Notes under the pieces: model-generated | The model's input: the letters and a program-made list of their open reading frames with translations, nothing else | What the model was told of the DNA's origin: nothing | Database searches by the model: none | Assembly (NCBI GenBank): GCA_016200785.1 | Contig: JACQED010000633.1 | Location: forward strand, 1 to 9,550 | DNA: 9,550 nt | From: Chloroflexota bacterium | GTDB taxonomy: Bacteria > Chloroflexota > Anaerolineae > Anaerolineales > JACQED01 | Reading direction: 5' to 3' | Shown here: positions 1 through 6,604 of the stretch, piece after piece | How the letters are laid out: the number at the start of each line of letters is the position of its first letter | Numbering within the stretch: the stretch's first letter is position 1 | Position numbers and translations under genes: made by a program

Positions 1-830
1 GCGGCCATGAGCAAAACGTCTGCGTCGGCGCAGCCGGCGAGAACCGCCTCGGCCATCTCCTCGGTTGTCTGCACGTTGACGCGGATGGAGCCGAACGGCG
101 TGGGGAGCGCCGTCGGCCCGGCGACGAGAGTGACCGCCGCGCCGTGATCGAGCGCGACTTGCGCGAGCGCGAAGCCCTGCTTGCCCGACGAGTAATTGGA
201 GATGTATCGCACGGGGTCGATCGGCTCCTGCGTGCCTCCGGCGCTGACGACGACTTTGCGGCCCGCCAGTCTCCCGTTTCGCGCGAGTGCGATCCGAATG
301 TGCCCGACGATCTCCTCCGGCTCGACCATTCGCCCGAGGCCGGTGAGGCCCGAGGCCATGCGCCCCTCGGCCGGGCCGACGACAATTGCGCCGCGCTCGA
401 CGAGCGTCTTGAGATTCGCCTGCGTCGCCGGATGCGCGAACATCCCTCCGTCCATCGCCGGGGCGATCATCAGCGGGCAACGAGCGGCGAGCGCGGTCAC
501 GGTGAGCAGGTCGTCGGCGAGGCCGGCGGCGAGTTTGGCGATGATGTTCGCCGTCGCCGGCGCGATGGCGAGCAGGTCGGCGCTTTCGCCGAGGCCGACG
601 TGGATCACGTGCGCCTCCGCGCCCCACAGGTCGGCGGGCTGATAAGCGCGGCGCGCGGTGAGGGATTGAAAGGTGAGTGGGGTGACGAATTGTGCCGCCG
701 CCTCGGTGAGGATCACGTCCACCTGCGCGCCGGCCTGTGTGAGTTTACTGGCGAGGTCGGCGGCTTTGTACGCGGCGATCGAGCCGGTTACGCCGAGGAG
801 GAGTCGTTTGGAGTTGAAGAGAGGGATCAT
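1..830 (-). CDS. coaBC: CoaBC (Dfp) bifunctional phosphopantothenoylcysteine decarboxylase / phosphopantothenate-cysteine ligase, C-terminus outside window
   Basis: The protein makes 4'-phosphopantetheine in CoA synthesis: the CoaB half joins cysteine to 4'-phosphopantothenate using CTP, and the CoaC half decarboxylates the product with FMN. 276 codons are visible from ATG 830; the family is about 400 residues, so the CoaB end lies beyond base 1. The CoaC domain opens with GVTGSIAAYKAADL (13-26), has the His region HVIHVGL (His77) and the APATANIIAKLAAG stretch (90-103). The CoaB domain starts near 190 and shows SNYSSGKQG (211-219), the usual CTP/substrate motif. Two oddities: the PAMN motif reads PAMDGGMF (124-131), and the position that is Cys158 in E. 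coli Dfp appears as Ser160 (MASGLTGLGRM). Both variants probably occur in other lineages, so I do not infer loss of function. I see no clear Shine-Dalgarno; repeat-like DNA lies just upstream. It completes the pan/coaX cluster functionally. Confidence 0.95.
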   Translation of the reverse strand, partial: MIPLFNSKRLLLGVTGSIAAYKAADLASKLTQAGAQVDVILTEAAAQFVTPLTFQSLTARRAYQPADLWGAEAHVIHVGLGESADLLAIAPATANIIAKLAAGLADDLLTVTALAARCPLMIAPAMDGGMFAHPATQANLKTLVERGAIVVGPAEGRMASGLTGLGRMVEPEEIVGHIRIALARNGRLAGRKVVVSAGGTQEPIDPVRYISNYSSGKQGFALAQVALDHGAAVTLVAGPTALPTPFGSIRVNVQTTEEMAEAVLAGCADADVLLMA

Positions 831-860
831 CGGAATGGCGATTCGGGAATTGCGAATTTC

Positions 861-914
861 GGCGCGTGAGGCGTGAAACGTAAACGCCGTCACTCGTCAC
901 GCGCCACTCGTCAC
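861..914. repeat. GTCACTCGTCACGCG-type short repeat between coaBC and the lipoprotein gene
   Basis: The decamer CACTCGTCAC occurs twice, at 891-900 and 905-914, separated by GCGC. GGCGCGTGAGGCGTGAA (861-877) reads as a related motif in the opposite orientation, giving an imperfect inverted arrangement. The TGA stop of the lipoprotein gene (911-913) lies inside the repeat. No T-tract follows, so this is not an obvious terminator. Confidence 0.6.
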
Positions 915-1402
915 TTGACCGGCGTCAGCGTTTCCGTCCCCTCGCCGGTCACGCCGTCCTGTGTCCAAGTGCCCGAGAGCGTGCCATCGGGTTGCAGGGT
1001 GTAGGTGGCAGTGCCGCTCCGTTTGCCGTCGCTAGTTTGCCAGCGAACAGACAAAGTATCGGCGACGAGCGTGCCCGTGCCGCTTTCGATCTCGCTGCCG
1101 AAGGTCCACCTCACACTGTAGCCGGACGTGGTTCTAGTGATCGTCGCCTTGCCGGAGTAGCCCGCGCCGCTCAGATTTGTCCCGAAGACCGTGTAGTTGC
1201 CGCTAATATCCACCTCGACCCCGGGTGTGACGGTCGGCAGAGTGATCGCCGTCGGCGGGGCGATCTCCGTGGGCCTGGGCCGGGCTGTAGACTTTGCAGT
1301 TGATGGAGACGAGACTGTTGCAATCAAGGCGCCACTGCCGCAGGCGAGGGCGAACAATGCAAGGCAGGTCGCAACTACGACAACTCGTCGGACGGATTTC
1401 AT
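911..1402 (-). CDS. Small secreted lipoprotein-like protein with Pro/Thr linker and beta-rich C-terminal domain
   Basis: The 163-residue product starts with MKSVRR, followed by a hydrophobic stretch (VVVVATCLALFALAC) ending at Cys21. The basic N-terminus, hydrophobic core and Cys followed by GSG suggest a type II signal peptide, though -3 is Ala rather than the preferred Leu. Residues about 32-60 are rich in Pro, Thr and Ser and look like a surface linker. Residues about 65-163 alternate polar and hydrophobic residues with many Gly, Thr and Trp, and repeat the pattern GTxT/GTWT, consistent with a small all-beta domain exposed outside the membrane. The start is supported by GAGGT five bases before the ATG. 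I do not recognise the family, and no function can be assigned. It lies between coaBC and the coiled-coil genes on the same strand. Confidence 0.75.
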   Translation of the reverse strand: MKSVRRVVVVATCLALFALACGSGALIATVSSPSTAKSTARPRPTEIAPPTAITLPTVTPGVEVDISGNYTVFGTNLSGAGYSGKATITRTTSGYSVRWTFGSEIESGTGTLVADTLSVRWQTSDGKRSGTATYTLQPDGTLSGTWTQDGVTGEGTETLTPVK

Positions 1403-1428
1403 CTCACACCTCGGTCAAATCGAGTTCA

Positions 1429-1468
1429 GAGCCAAATGGAATCGCCCAAGGATAATGCAAATTGGCTC
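1429..1468 (-). other. Inverted repeat upstream of the lipoprotein gene
   Basis: GAGCCAA (1429-1435) and TTGGCTC (1462-1468) form a perfect 7-bp inverted repeat with a 26-nt loop, 27 bases upstream of the lipoprotein start and just after the stop of the preceding gene. It could be an operator, a leader hairpin or a weak terminator without a T-tract; the sequence does not decide between these. Confidence 0.3.
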
Positions 1469-1477
1469 GCCATGGGG

Positions 1478-1735
1478 TTATTCGCTCAACCCGGTCAGCC
1501 GACTAATTCGTTCGAGTAAAGAGTCGAGGCGACCTTCGAGCGAAGAAATCTCTTTGCGCGTCTGATCAAGCATCAATTCCAATTGGCTGATGCGCTCGGC
1601 GTCTTCAATTGGGCGGCGGCGGGCCTGACGCAAGGCTCTCAACTGTGGCCGATTCAAGCGGAGTCGGCGAATATAAAAAGCGCCGGTGGGGGTAAGGGGT
1701 TTCGCGTTGTGCCTGAGTGACCATTGATCTGTCAT
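1478..1735 (-). CDS. Small basic coiled-coil protein, downstream member of an ATGA-coupled pair
   Basis: The 85-residue product begins MTDQWSLRHN. The N-terminal half is basic and Arg-rich (RRLRLNRPQLRALRQARRRP). Residues about 46-82 form a heptad-patterned coiled coil (ISQLELML, ISSLEGRLDSLLERISRL). Its ATG (1735-1733) overlaps the TGA of the upstream gene as ATGA, the classic arrangement for translational coupling, and no separate ribosome site is needed. A longer open frame extends upstream to 1954, but that part lies antisense-like in the wrong frame of the upstream gene and is not credible. The family is not recognised. The ATGA overlap and shared coiled-coil character suggest that the two proteins form a complex. 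Confidence 0.65.
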   Translation of the reverse strand: MTDQWSLRHNAKPLTPTGAFYIRRLRLNRPQLRALRQARRRPIEDAERISQLELMLDQTRKEISSLEGRLDSLLERISRLTGLSE

Positions 1736-2088
1736 GCCACTGGCACTTCGATATTGAGGCGTCGATAGTCGGCGAGCAGGGCGCGATGTTCGGCCAGGAG
1801 TTCTTTGAGTTGAGACCTTGCCCGGATGATGAGTTGACGTTGGCGCGCGGCCAGTTCGGAGAGGTCGCTTCTGGTGCGTTCCAAGCGAGCGACGGCGGCG
1901 GCGGCCGAATGCTCTCGTTCCATACGTTCCAACGCCGGTCGGAGTTGTTGCCATTCAAGTTCGTCAAGAATCGCGAAGAGTTTTTCGAGTTCGGCTCGCT
2001 CGGCGGGCATCAATGTCCCGGCATCTTCGCGGGCACGGAGAGTATCTAGTCGCCGTTGTTTTTCATCGTCCCATTCATTGGTGTTCAT
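1732..2088 (-). CDS. Small acidic/charged coiled-coil protein, upstream member of an ATGA-coupled pair
   Basis: The 118-residue product starts MNTNEWDDEKQRRLDTL. It is almost entirely charged amphipathic helix with Leu/Ala heptads: AERAELEKLFAILDELEW (about 29-46), then ARLERTRSDLSELAARQRQL and SQLKELLAEHRALLADYRRL toward the C-terminus. There is no signal peptide or membrane segment, so it is probably cytoplasmic. An ATG at 2124 lies only about six bases from the predicted transcription start, so 2088 is preferred. Its ribosome site is weak (AAAGGCGG about eleven bases upstream). It has its own sigma70-type promoter and overlaps the next gene by ATGA. I do not recognise the family and assign no function. 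Confidence 0.7.
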   Translation of the reverse strand: MNTNEWDDEKQRRLDTLRAREDAGTLMPAERAELEKLFAILDELEWQQLRPALERMEREHSAAAAVARLERTRSDLSELAARQRQLIIRARSQLKELLAEHRALLADYRRLNIEVPVA

Positions 2089-2136
2089 GAAGGAAGCACC
2101 GCCTTTCCAATACCTGTGTGTCATTGATTGCAGTCG

Positions 2137-2165
2137 AGTATAGCAGAGCGTGCCAGGACTGGCAA
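2137..2165 (-). promoter_or_regulatory. Sigma70-type promoter for the coiled-coil gene pair
   Basis: On the minus strand TTGCCA (2165-2160) is followed by a 17-bp spacer and TATACT (2142-2137). TG-C precedes the -10 box as in extended -10 promoters. Predicted transcription starts near 2130, about 42 bases before the ATG at 2088. This separates the pair from the upstream coaX transcript. Confidence 0.75.
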
Positions 2166-2209
2166 CAAGAATTGATGAGAGCGGTGAAGCAGGCAAGCGG
2201 CCGCTACCC

Positions 2210-2980
2210 CTATGCCCCGCTGTTCAGCTCATACACGATCCTCAACCCCTCCAGCGTCAGCCACGGCGCGATGATCTCGATGACCTTGGTTTCCTGGGCG
2301 ATGACCTCCGCCAGCCCGCCCGTGCCGATCACTTTCATCTTCGGGCCGAGTTCGGCGCGGAAGCGGGCGACCATGCCCTCCACGAGGCCGACGTAGCCGA
2401 ACAAGAGACCGGACTGCATCGAATGCACGGTGTTGCGCCCGATGGCCGCGGGCGGGCGGACGAGGTCGACGCGCGGCAGTTTCGCGGCGTGGTGGAAGAG
2501 CGCTTCGGCGGCAATGCCGATGCCGGGCGCAATCGCGCCCCCGAGATAGTCGCCCTCCTCGGTGATGGCGTCGAACGTCGTGCCGGTGCCGAAGTCCACG
2601 ATGCACGCCGGGCCGCCGTACAGTTTGTGCGCCGCCGCCGCATCCACCACCCGATCGGCGCCCACTTGCTTGGGGTCTTCGTAGCGCACTCTCACGCCGG
2701 TCCTCACCCCCGCGTCCACGACCAGCGGATCGTGATCGAGGTATTGGCGGCAGGCGGTGACGAACGTGCCGGTGAGCGGCGGGACGACGGAGGCGATGGC
2801 GATCGCGCTCACGTCGCCGGCCGTGTGTCGCGAATGCTGAAACAGGTTGAGGATGGCGATGCCGTACTCGTCGGGCATGCGCTCGTGATCGGTTGCCAAT
2901 CTCCAGCGCGGGCCGAGTTTCTCGCCTTCGTAAAGGCCGAGGGTGATGTTGGTGTTGCCGATGTCTATGGCTAAAAGCAT
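2210..2980 (-). CDS. coaX: Type III pantothenate kinase
   Basis: CoaX phosphorylates pantothenate to 4'-phosphopantothenate with ATP in the cytoplasm, the first committed step of CoA synthesis. It belongs to the ASKHA fold and, unlike CoaA, needs a monovalent cation and is not feedback-inhibited by CoA (family knowledge). The 256-residue sequence shows the N-terminal phosphate loop LAIDIGNTN (3-11), the GADR motif with the catalytic Asp109 (107-110), the second phosphate motif DFGTGTTFD (129-137), and the GGAIAPG (147-153) and GTGG motifs. Length is normal. A TTG four codons upstream is open, but ATG 2980 has GGAG (2990-2987) six bases before it and is preferred. It follows panC by 36 bases and is probably the last gene of the pan operon. 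No clear rho-independent terminator follows. Confidence 0.96.
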   Translation of the reverse strand: MLLAIDIGNTNITLGLYEGEKLGPRWRLATDHERMPDEYGIAILNLFQHSRHTAGDVSAIAIASVVPPLTGTFVTACRQYLDHDPLVVDAGVRTGVRVRYEDPKQVGADRVVDAAAAHKLYGGPACIVDFGTGTTFDAITEEGDYLGGAIAPGIGIAAEALFHHAAKLPRVDLVRPPAAIGRNTVHSMQSGLLFGYVGLVEGMVARFRAELGPKMKVIGTGGLAEVIAQETKVIEIIAPWLTLEGLRIVYELNSGA

Positions 2981-2983
2981 AGC

Positions 2984-3060
2984 AAACTCCAAACTCCCAA
3001 ATTCAAACCCCAGATTTCACTCATCACCATTGAAGGTTTGAGATTTGGAGTTTGAAGTTT
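2984..3060. repeat. AAACTCC/AAATTC-type inverted repeat at the panC/coaX junction
   Basis: The arm at 2984-3009 and the reverse complement of 3035-3060 match at about 22 of 26 positions without gaps. They enclose a 25-base loop. The repeat encodes roughly the last 14 residues of PanC (after LIDNFLL) and supplies the GGAG ribosome site of coaX. In the transcript it would fold as an imperfect 26-bp stem between the two genes. Confidence 0.75.
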
Positions 3061-3889
3061 CCAACAGAAAGTTGTCTATAAGTCGCGTCGCGCCGATCCT
3101 CACGGCTATCGAAAACAGCGCGCCTCGCTCGACCGAGTCGAGTTCGGCCAGCGTTTCCGGGCCGGCGACCGAGACGTAGTCTTCGCGCGCCAGCGGCTCG
3201 GCGGCGATGGTCGAGGACATGATCGCGCGCAGTCTGCCCGCGTCGCGCTCGCCTGCTTCGAATGCCTCCTGCGCGCAGATCAGCGCGCGATAAAGCACCG
3301 TCGCCGCCTTGCGTTCGTCGGGCTTGAGATAGGCGTTGCGCGAACTCAGCGCCAGCCCGTCGTCCTCGCGCACCGTCGGGCAGACGACGATCTCCAGCGG
3401 GAAGTTCAGGTCACGCGCCATCTGGCGGATGACGACGACTTGTTGAGCGTCCTTCTGCCCGAAGTAAGCCCGGTCGGGCGTGAAGGCGTTGAACAGTTTG
3501 GCGACGACGGTGGCGACGCCGCGAAAGTGGCCCTGCCGGTGCGCGCCCTCCAGCGGCTGGCTGACTTTTTCAACCGTGATCCACGTCTGGAAGTCGGGAG
3601 GATAGACGACGTCGGGCGTCGGCGTCCAGACGAGGTCAACGCCCTCGGCTTCGAGCAGGGCAAGGTCGCGGGGCATATCGCGCGGGTAACGGGACAGATC
3701 TTCGCTCGGGCCGAACTGGGTCGGGTTGACGAAGATGCTGGCGGCGGTGTGATCGCATTCGGCCTTCGAGCGGCGGACGAGGGACAGATGCCCCTCGTGG
3801 AGGTAGCCCATCGTCGGGACGAGGCCGAGGGTGCCTTTCAAGGTGTTTCGTAGATCGCGGAGTTCACGGAGGGCCGAAGCAGTTTTCAT
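3017..3889 (-). CDS. panC: Pantothenate synthetase (pantoate-beta-alanine ligase)
   Basis: PanC joins pantoate and beta-alanine with ATP through a pantoyl-adenylate intermediate; it is a cytoplasmic, HIGH-type nucleotidyltransferase. The 290-residue product has PTMGYLHEGH (25-34; HxGH at 31-34), SIFVNPTQFGPSEDL, GHFRGVATVVAKLFN, YFGQKDAQQ and REDDGLALSSRNAYL, which together cover the ATP and pantoate sites. I chose ATG 3889; GTG at 3901 is open but both starts lie in or against repeat DNA and neither has a Shine-Dalgarno. The ATG shares two bases with the end of a 35-bp inverted repeat. The tail after LIDNFLL (ETSNSKSQTFNGDE) is encoded by another repeat and is probably not part of the fold. 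It lies between the GxxExxY gene and coaX in the pan operon. Confidence 0.96.
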   Translation of the reverse strand: MKTASALRELRDLRNTLKGTLGLVPTMGYLHEGHLSLVRRSKAECDHTAASIFVNPTQFGPSEDLSRYPRDMPRDLALLEAEGVDLVWTPTPDVVYPPDFQTWITVEKVSQPLEGAHRQGHFRGVATVVAKLFNAFTPDRAYFGQKDAQQVVVIRQMARDLNFPLEIVVCPTVREDDGLALSSRNAYLKPDERKAATVLYRALICAQEAFEAGERDAGRLRAIMSSTIAAEPLAREDYVSVAGPETLAELDSVERGALFSIAVRIGATRLIDNFLLETSNSKSQTFNGDE

Positions 3890-3922
3890 CACGAATGACA
3901 CGAATGGACGAATAGCACGAAT
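3888..3922. repeat. Left arm of 35-bp inverted repeat flanking the GxxExxY gene
   Basis: The arm is built from ACGAAT words (ACGAATGACACGAATGG and so on). Its reverse complement matches the right arm (4332-4366) at 34 of 35 positions; the only mismatch is eight bases from the inner end. Its outer end overlaps the panC start codon and occupies the place of the ribosome binding site. Confidence 0.9.
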
Positions 3923-3931
3923 GGGCTGGGG

Positions 3932-4318
3932 TTAGTTGACGATGCGGACGGATTCGACCTTCTTCCCGCCGAAGTTAATCAGGATGCCGAGGCGCATTCC
4001 AGTGGCTTTGAGGTACGAGAGGAGTTGTTGCTTGAATACGTCATTCAGTGCGGTGACAGCTTTGAGTTCGAGCACGATCTTGCCATCAATTATCAAATCG
4101 AGGCGATGCGTGCCAATGATGACACCCTTGTATACAACTTGAATAGTCTTTTCACGTTCGACGGAGATACCCTGCCTCTCGAATTCAATTATCATCGCCT
4201 CACGATAGATGTTCTCGACGAACCCCGGCCCAAGTGTGTTGTGGACTTCAAATGCTATCTGCATGATCCGGTAGGACAGGTCTGGATACAGAACATTGTC
4301 GCTGACGGGCTTGCCCAT
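3932..4318 (-). CDS. GxxExxY family protein (PDDEXK_3-like)
   Basis: The 128-residue product carries the signature GFVENIYREAM (Gly-x-x-Glu-x-x-Tyr) near residues 32-42, preceded by IAFEVHNTLGPG, the usual family opening. A later HRLDLIIDGKIVLELKA stretch gives the Asp and Glu-x-Lys of a PDDEXK-type nuclease core, followed by FKQQLLSYLKATGMRLGILINFG, also typical. Length matches the family (about 120-130). Family function is not established; nuclease activity is inferred from fold similarity. The ATG has AGGGGG seven bases upstream and lies three bases after the panE stop. It is bounded by 35-bp inverted repeats and interrupts panE-panC, to which it has no metabolic link, so it looks like an insertion. 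Confidence 0.9.
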   Translation of the reverse strand: MGKPVSDNVLYPDLSYRIMQIAFEVHNTLGPGFVENIYREAMIIEFERQGISVEREKTIQVVYKGVIIGTHRLDLIIDGKIVLELKAVTALNDVFKQQLLSYLKATGMRLGILINFGGKKVESVRIVN

Positions 4319-4321
4319 ATC

Positions 4322-5326
4322 TTATCCCCCTATTCGTGGTATTCGTCCATTCGTGTCATTCGTGATTAATGCCTGTACCAGTCGCCACAGCACCTCGTTC
4401 ACCGGCGTCGCCACGCCCAGCTGCTCCCACTCCCTCACCACCGCGCCGTTGATCGCGTCAATCTCCGTCGGCGCGCCGCGAAGTATATCCTGAAACATCG
4501 AAGAGCGATTGGCGGCAGTGGCGCGGGCCACTTCGCGAACGCGCGCCGCCGGGTCGGGATAGGGCAGGGCGATGCCTTTGGCGCGGGCGACCTCGGCGGC
4601 TTCGCACGCAGCGCGTTCCATCAGCCCGCGAGCGTCGGGCCGTTCCGGCAGTTCGCCGTTCGGCACGCGCAGGATCGCAGTCAGTGCGTTGATGCCGCAA
4701 TTGATGACGACTTTTCCCCAGAGGAGAGGTTGGAGGTCGGAGGTCGGAAGTTGGAGGGCTTCAAAACCGGCTGATCGTAGAAGTCTGACAAAGCCGGAAA
4801 GGAGTGGATGCTCGACGATATGTGTCGGCCCGCGCCCGCCTTCGCGAACAAGGCCCGGGCCGAGAAGCGTCGCGCCCATCGTCGTGACGCCGAGCAATGC
4901 GCGCTCCGCCCCGACCGCCGCCGCGATTTTTTCCAGATTGCCAAGCCCGTTTTGCAGAGTCAGCGCGATGCCGTCGGGCGCGAGGACTTCTGCGGCCTGC
5001 CTCGCGGCGCGTTCAGTCTGCCACGATTTGACGAGGACGAGCGCGAGATCGGCGCGTGCCGCCTCGCGCGGGTCGGTCGTCGCACGGACGTGGACGGTAG
5101 CGAGGCCCTCCTCTATATCGGGCACCGCGTGGCTCCCCCTCTGCCGTTCGTCGCCGTTCCGGACGGGAGAGGGGCGCAGGGGGTGAGGCCCAATCCTGAT
5201 TCCGCTATCCGCGATCGCCGCGATCCCCTCCCGCCACGTGCCCAGCAGCGTAACTTCGGCGTGCGGCGCGAGGCGCGCTCCAAAGAGACACGCCATCGCG
5301 CCGGAGCCGATGATGGTGATCCGCAT
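4322..5326 (-). CDS. panE: 2-dehydropantoate 2-reductase (ketopantoate reductase)
   Basis: PanE reduces ketopantoate to pantoate with NADPH in the cytoplasm, the second step of pantothenate synthesis. The 334-residue protein has a Rossmann start (ITIIGSGAMACLFGARL, 3-19), VLVKSWQT (97-104), LTLQNGLGN (122-130), LLWGKVVINCGINALT (201-216; catalytic Lys205), and SSMFQDILRGAPTEIDAINGAVV (275-297) with the conserved Glu288. Three segments look repeat-derived: residues about 46-66, about 190-200, and the tail ITNDTNGRIPRIGG (321-334), which is encoded by the inverted repeat next to the GxxExxY gene. The first makes the protein some 20 residues longer between the Rossmann strand and DPREAARAD than I expect. 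The start codon lies six bases from a tandem repeat and lacks a clear Shine-Dalgarno. Confidence 0.94.
   Translation of the reverse strand: MRITIIGSGAMACLFGARLAPHAEVTLLGTWREGIAAIADSGIRIGPHPLRPSPVRNGDERQRGSHAVPDIEEGLATVHVRATTDPREAARADLALVLVKSWQTERAARQAAEVLAPDGIALTLQNGLGNLEKIAAAVGAERALLGVTTMGATLLGPGLVREGGRGPTHIVEHPLLSGFVRLLRSAGFEALQLPTSDLQPLLWGKVVINCGINALTAILRVPNGELPERPDARGLMERAACEAAEVARAKGIALPYPDPAARVREVARATAANRSSMFQDILRGAPTEIDAINGAVVREWEQLGVATPVNEVLWRLVQALITNDTNGRIPRIGG
4332..4366. repeat. Right arm of 35-bp inverted repeat flanking the GxxExxY gene
   Basis: This arm matches the reverse complement of 3888-3922 at 34 of 35 positions. It is wholly inside the panE reading frame and encodes ITNDTNGRIPR at the PanE C-terminus. 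The stop codon and the GxxExxY ribosome site (AGGGGG) follow immediately on the minus strand. Confidence 0.9.
4728..4757. repeat. GGAGGTC/GGAAGTT-type low-complexity repeat inside panE
   Basis: The plus strand reads TTGGAGGTCGGAGGTCGG followed by AAGTTGGAGGG, a chain of near-identical seven-base words (GGAGGTC twice, then GGAAGTT). It encodes QLPTSDLQ of PanE just before the catalytic-Lys motif. The segment may be a repeat that replaced native sequence in frame, since it adds only a couple of residues relative to what I expect there. Confidence 0.45.
5131..5190. repeat. In-frame palindromic repeat (CCCCTCT...AGAGGGG) inside panE
   Basis: CCCCTCT (5136-5142) pairs with AGAGGGG (5168-5174), and CCGT (5144-5147) with ACGG (5163-5166), giving a long hairpin. 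The flanking GCGCAGGGGGTGAGGCC completes a pattern familiar from dispersed repeats translated as PHPLxPSPxRxGE. Here it encodes PanE residues about 46-66 (PHPLRPSPVRNGDERQRG). Confidence 0.65.
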
Positions 5327-5332
5327 ACAGCG

Positions 5333-5374
5333 TATGGCTTATCGCGTTTCGCTTATCGCATATGGCTTATCGCG
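5333..5374. repeat. 14-bp tandem repeat, three copies, between panB and panE
   Basis: Three consecutive 14-mers read TATGGCTTATCGCG, TTTCGCTTATCGCA and TATGGCTTATCGCG. The first and third are identical. A degenerate inverted relative (GCGATACGCCATCCGCGACA, from 5425) covers the end of panB. The panE start codon is six bases from the first copy. Confidence 0.75.
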
Positions 5375-5412
5375 CATTGTAGTTCAGCCACGCGGCGACC
5401 AGGATACCGAAC

Positions 5413-6309
<897 letters not shown>

Positions 6310-6368
6310 GGCTATCTTCTCCTTTTGAGTAAGATGCCCCTGTGGAACTGGGGGGTTGGGATTTTCCG

Positions 6369-6404
6369 TCTGCCATCTCGGTCGGGATTGATCCGAGTGG
6401 CAGA
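6369..6404 (-). promoter_or_regulatory. Inverted repeat at the panB transcription start: operator or 5' UTR hairpin
   Basis: On the minus strand TCTGCCA-CTCGG is followed by an 11-base loop, then CCGAG-A-TGGCAGA: 12 pairs with a single bulged base. It begins within a few bases of the predicted +1, so it could be a repressor operator or a hairpin at the very 5' end of the mRNA. No T-tract follows, so it is not a terminator. Confidence 0.6.
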
Positions 6405-6407
6405 TAG

Positions 6408-6416
6408 AGTATAGCA
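6408..6416 (-). promoter_or_regulatory. Extended -10 promoter for the pan operon
   Basis: TATACT (6413-6408) is preceded by TGC (6416-6414), the extended -10 pattern. A TTGACA (6427-6422) lies only eight bases upstream of the -10, too close to serve as its -35. Transcription would start near 6401, about 92 bases before panB. Confidence 0.5.
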
Positions 6417-6441
6417 CAGACTGTCAAGCCGGGCGGGTGTA

Positions 6442-6511
6442 ACCACAAGGACACGAAGACACGAAGGGGAAAAGCAACTTCGTGATCTTCGTGACTTCGC
6501 GCCTTCGTGGT
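6442..6511. repeat. ACGAAG-type inverted repeat between tRNA-Asn and panB
   Basis: The left arm (6442-6467, ACCACAAGGACACGAAG and onward) and the right arm (6478-6511, ending CCTTCGTGGT) are imperfect inverted copies made of ACGAAG words. This intergenic repeat is of a type seen in many large bacterial genomes. It lies between the tRNA-Asn terminator and the panB promoter and overlaps no gene. Confidence 0.8.
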
Positions 6512-6527
6512 AATGTCCCCTCAAATG

Positions 6528-6558
6528 AAAAAGAGACGGGCGCGTTGCTCGTCTCTTT
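6528..6558 (-). terminator. Rho-independent terminator of tRNA-Asn
   Basis: On the minus strand AAAGAGACG (6558-6550) and CGTCTCTTT (6538-6530) form a 9-bp stem with an 11-base loop, and the T run extends to 6528. It begins six bases after the tRNA CCA end. Confidence 0.85.
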
Positions 6559-6604
6559 CTCGTTGGCTCCTCGGCCAAGACTCGAACTTGGAACCCACCG
6601 GTTA

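Larger units (their letters stand above)
3888..4366 (-). mobile_element. Candidate 479-bp inverted-repeat-bounded cassette carrying a GxxExxY gene
   Basis: Near-identical 35-bp inverted repeats bracket a single complete gene inside an otherwise ordinary pan operon. I see no target-site duplication at the outer edges (TTTTC on the left, TAATG on the right), so movement is an inference. An alternative is that repeat families and GxxExxY genes accumulate independently at the same spots. In RNA the arms would form a 35-bp stem looping out the gene, a likely RNase III substrate. Confidence 0.5.

Noticed and set aside
144..869. Plus-strand open frame of 241 codons opposite coaBC
   Set aside because: The minus strand encodes a clear CoaBC with family motifs; the plus frame is an Arg/Glu/Gly-rich product of GC-rich antisense DNA.
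2150..2974. Plus-strand open frame of 274 codons opposite coaX
   Set aside because: It is a shadow of the coaX frame, with low-complexity composition and no recognisable motif.
5333..5374. CRISPR array from the regular 14-bp repeats
   Set aside because: The copies are contiguous with no spacers, are too short, and no cas gene is present.
6408..6427. TTGACA (6427-6422) as the -35 box of the panB promoter
   Set aside because: It is only eight bases from TATACT, and no -10-like hexamer lies 16-18 bases downstream of it. The extended -10 reading is safer.
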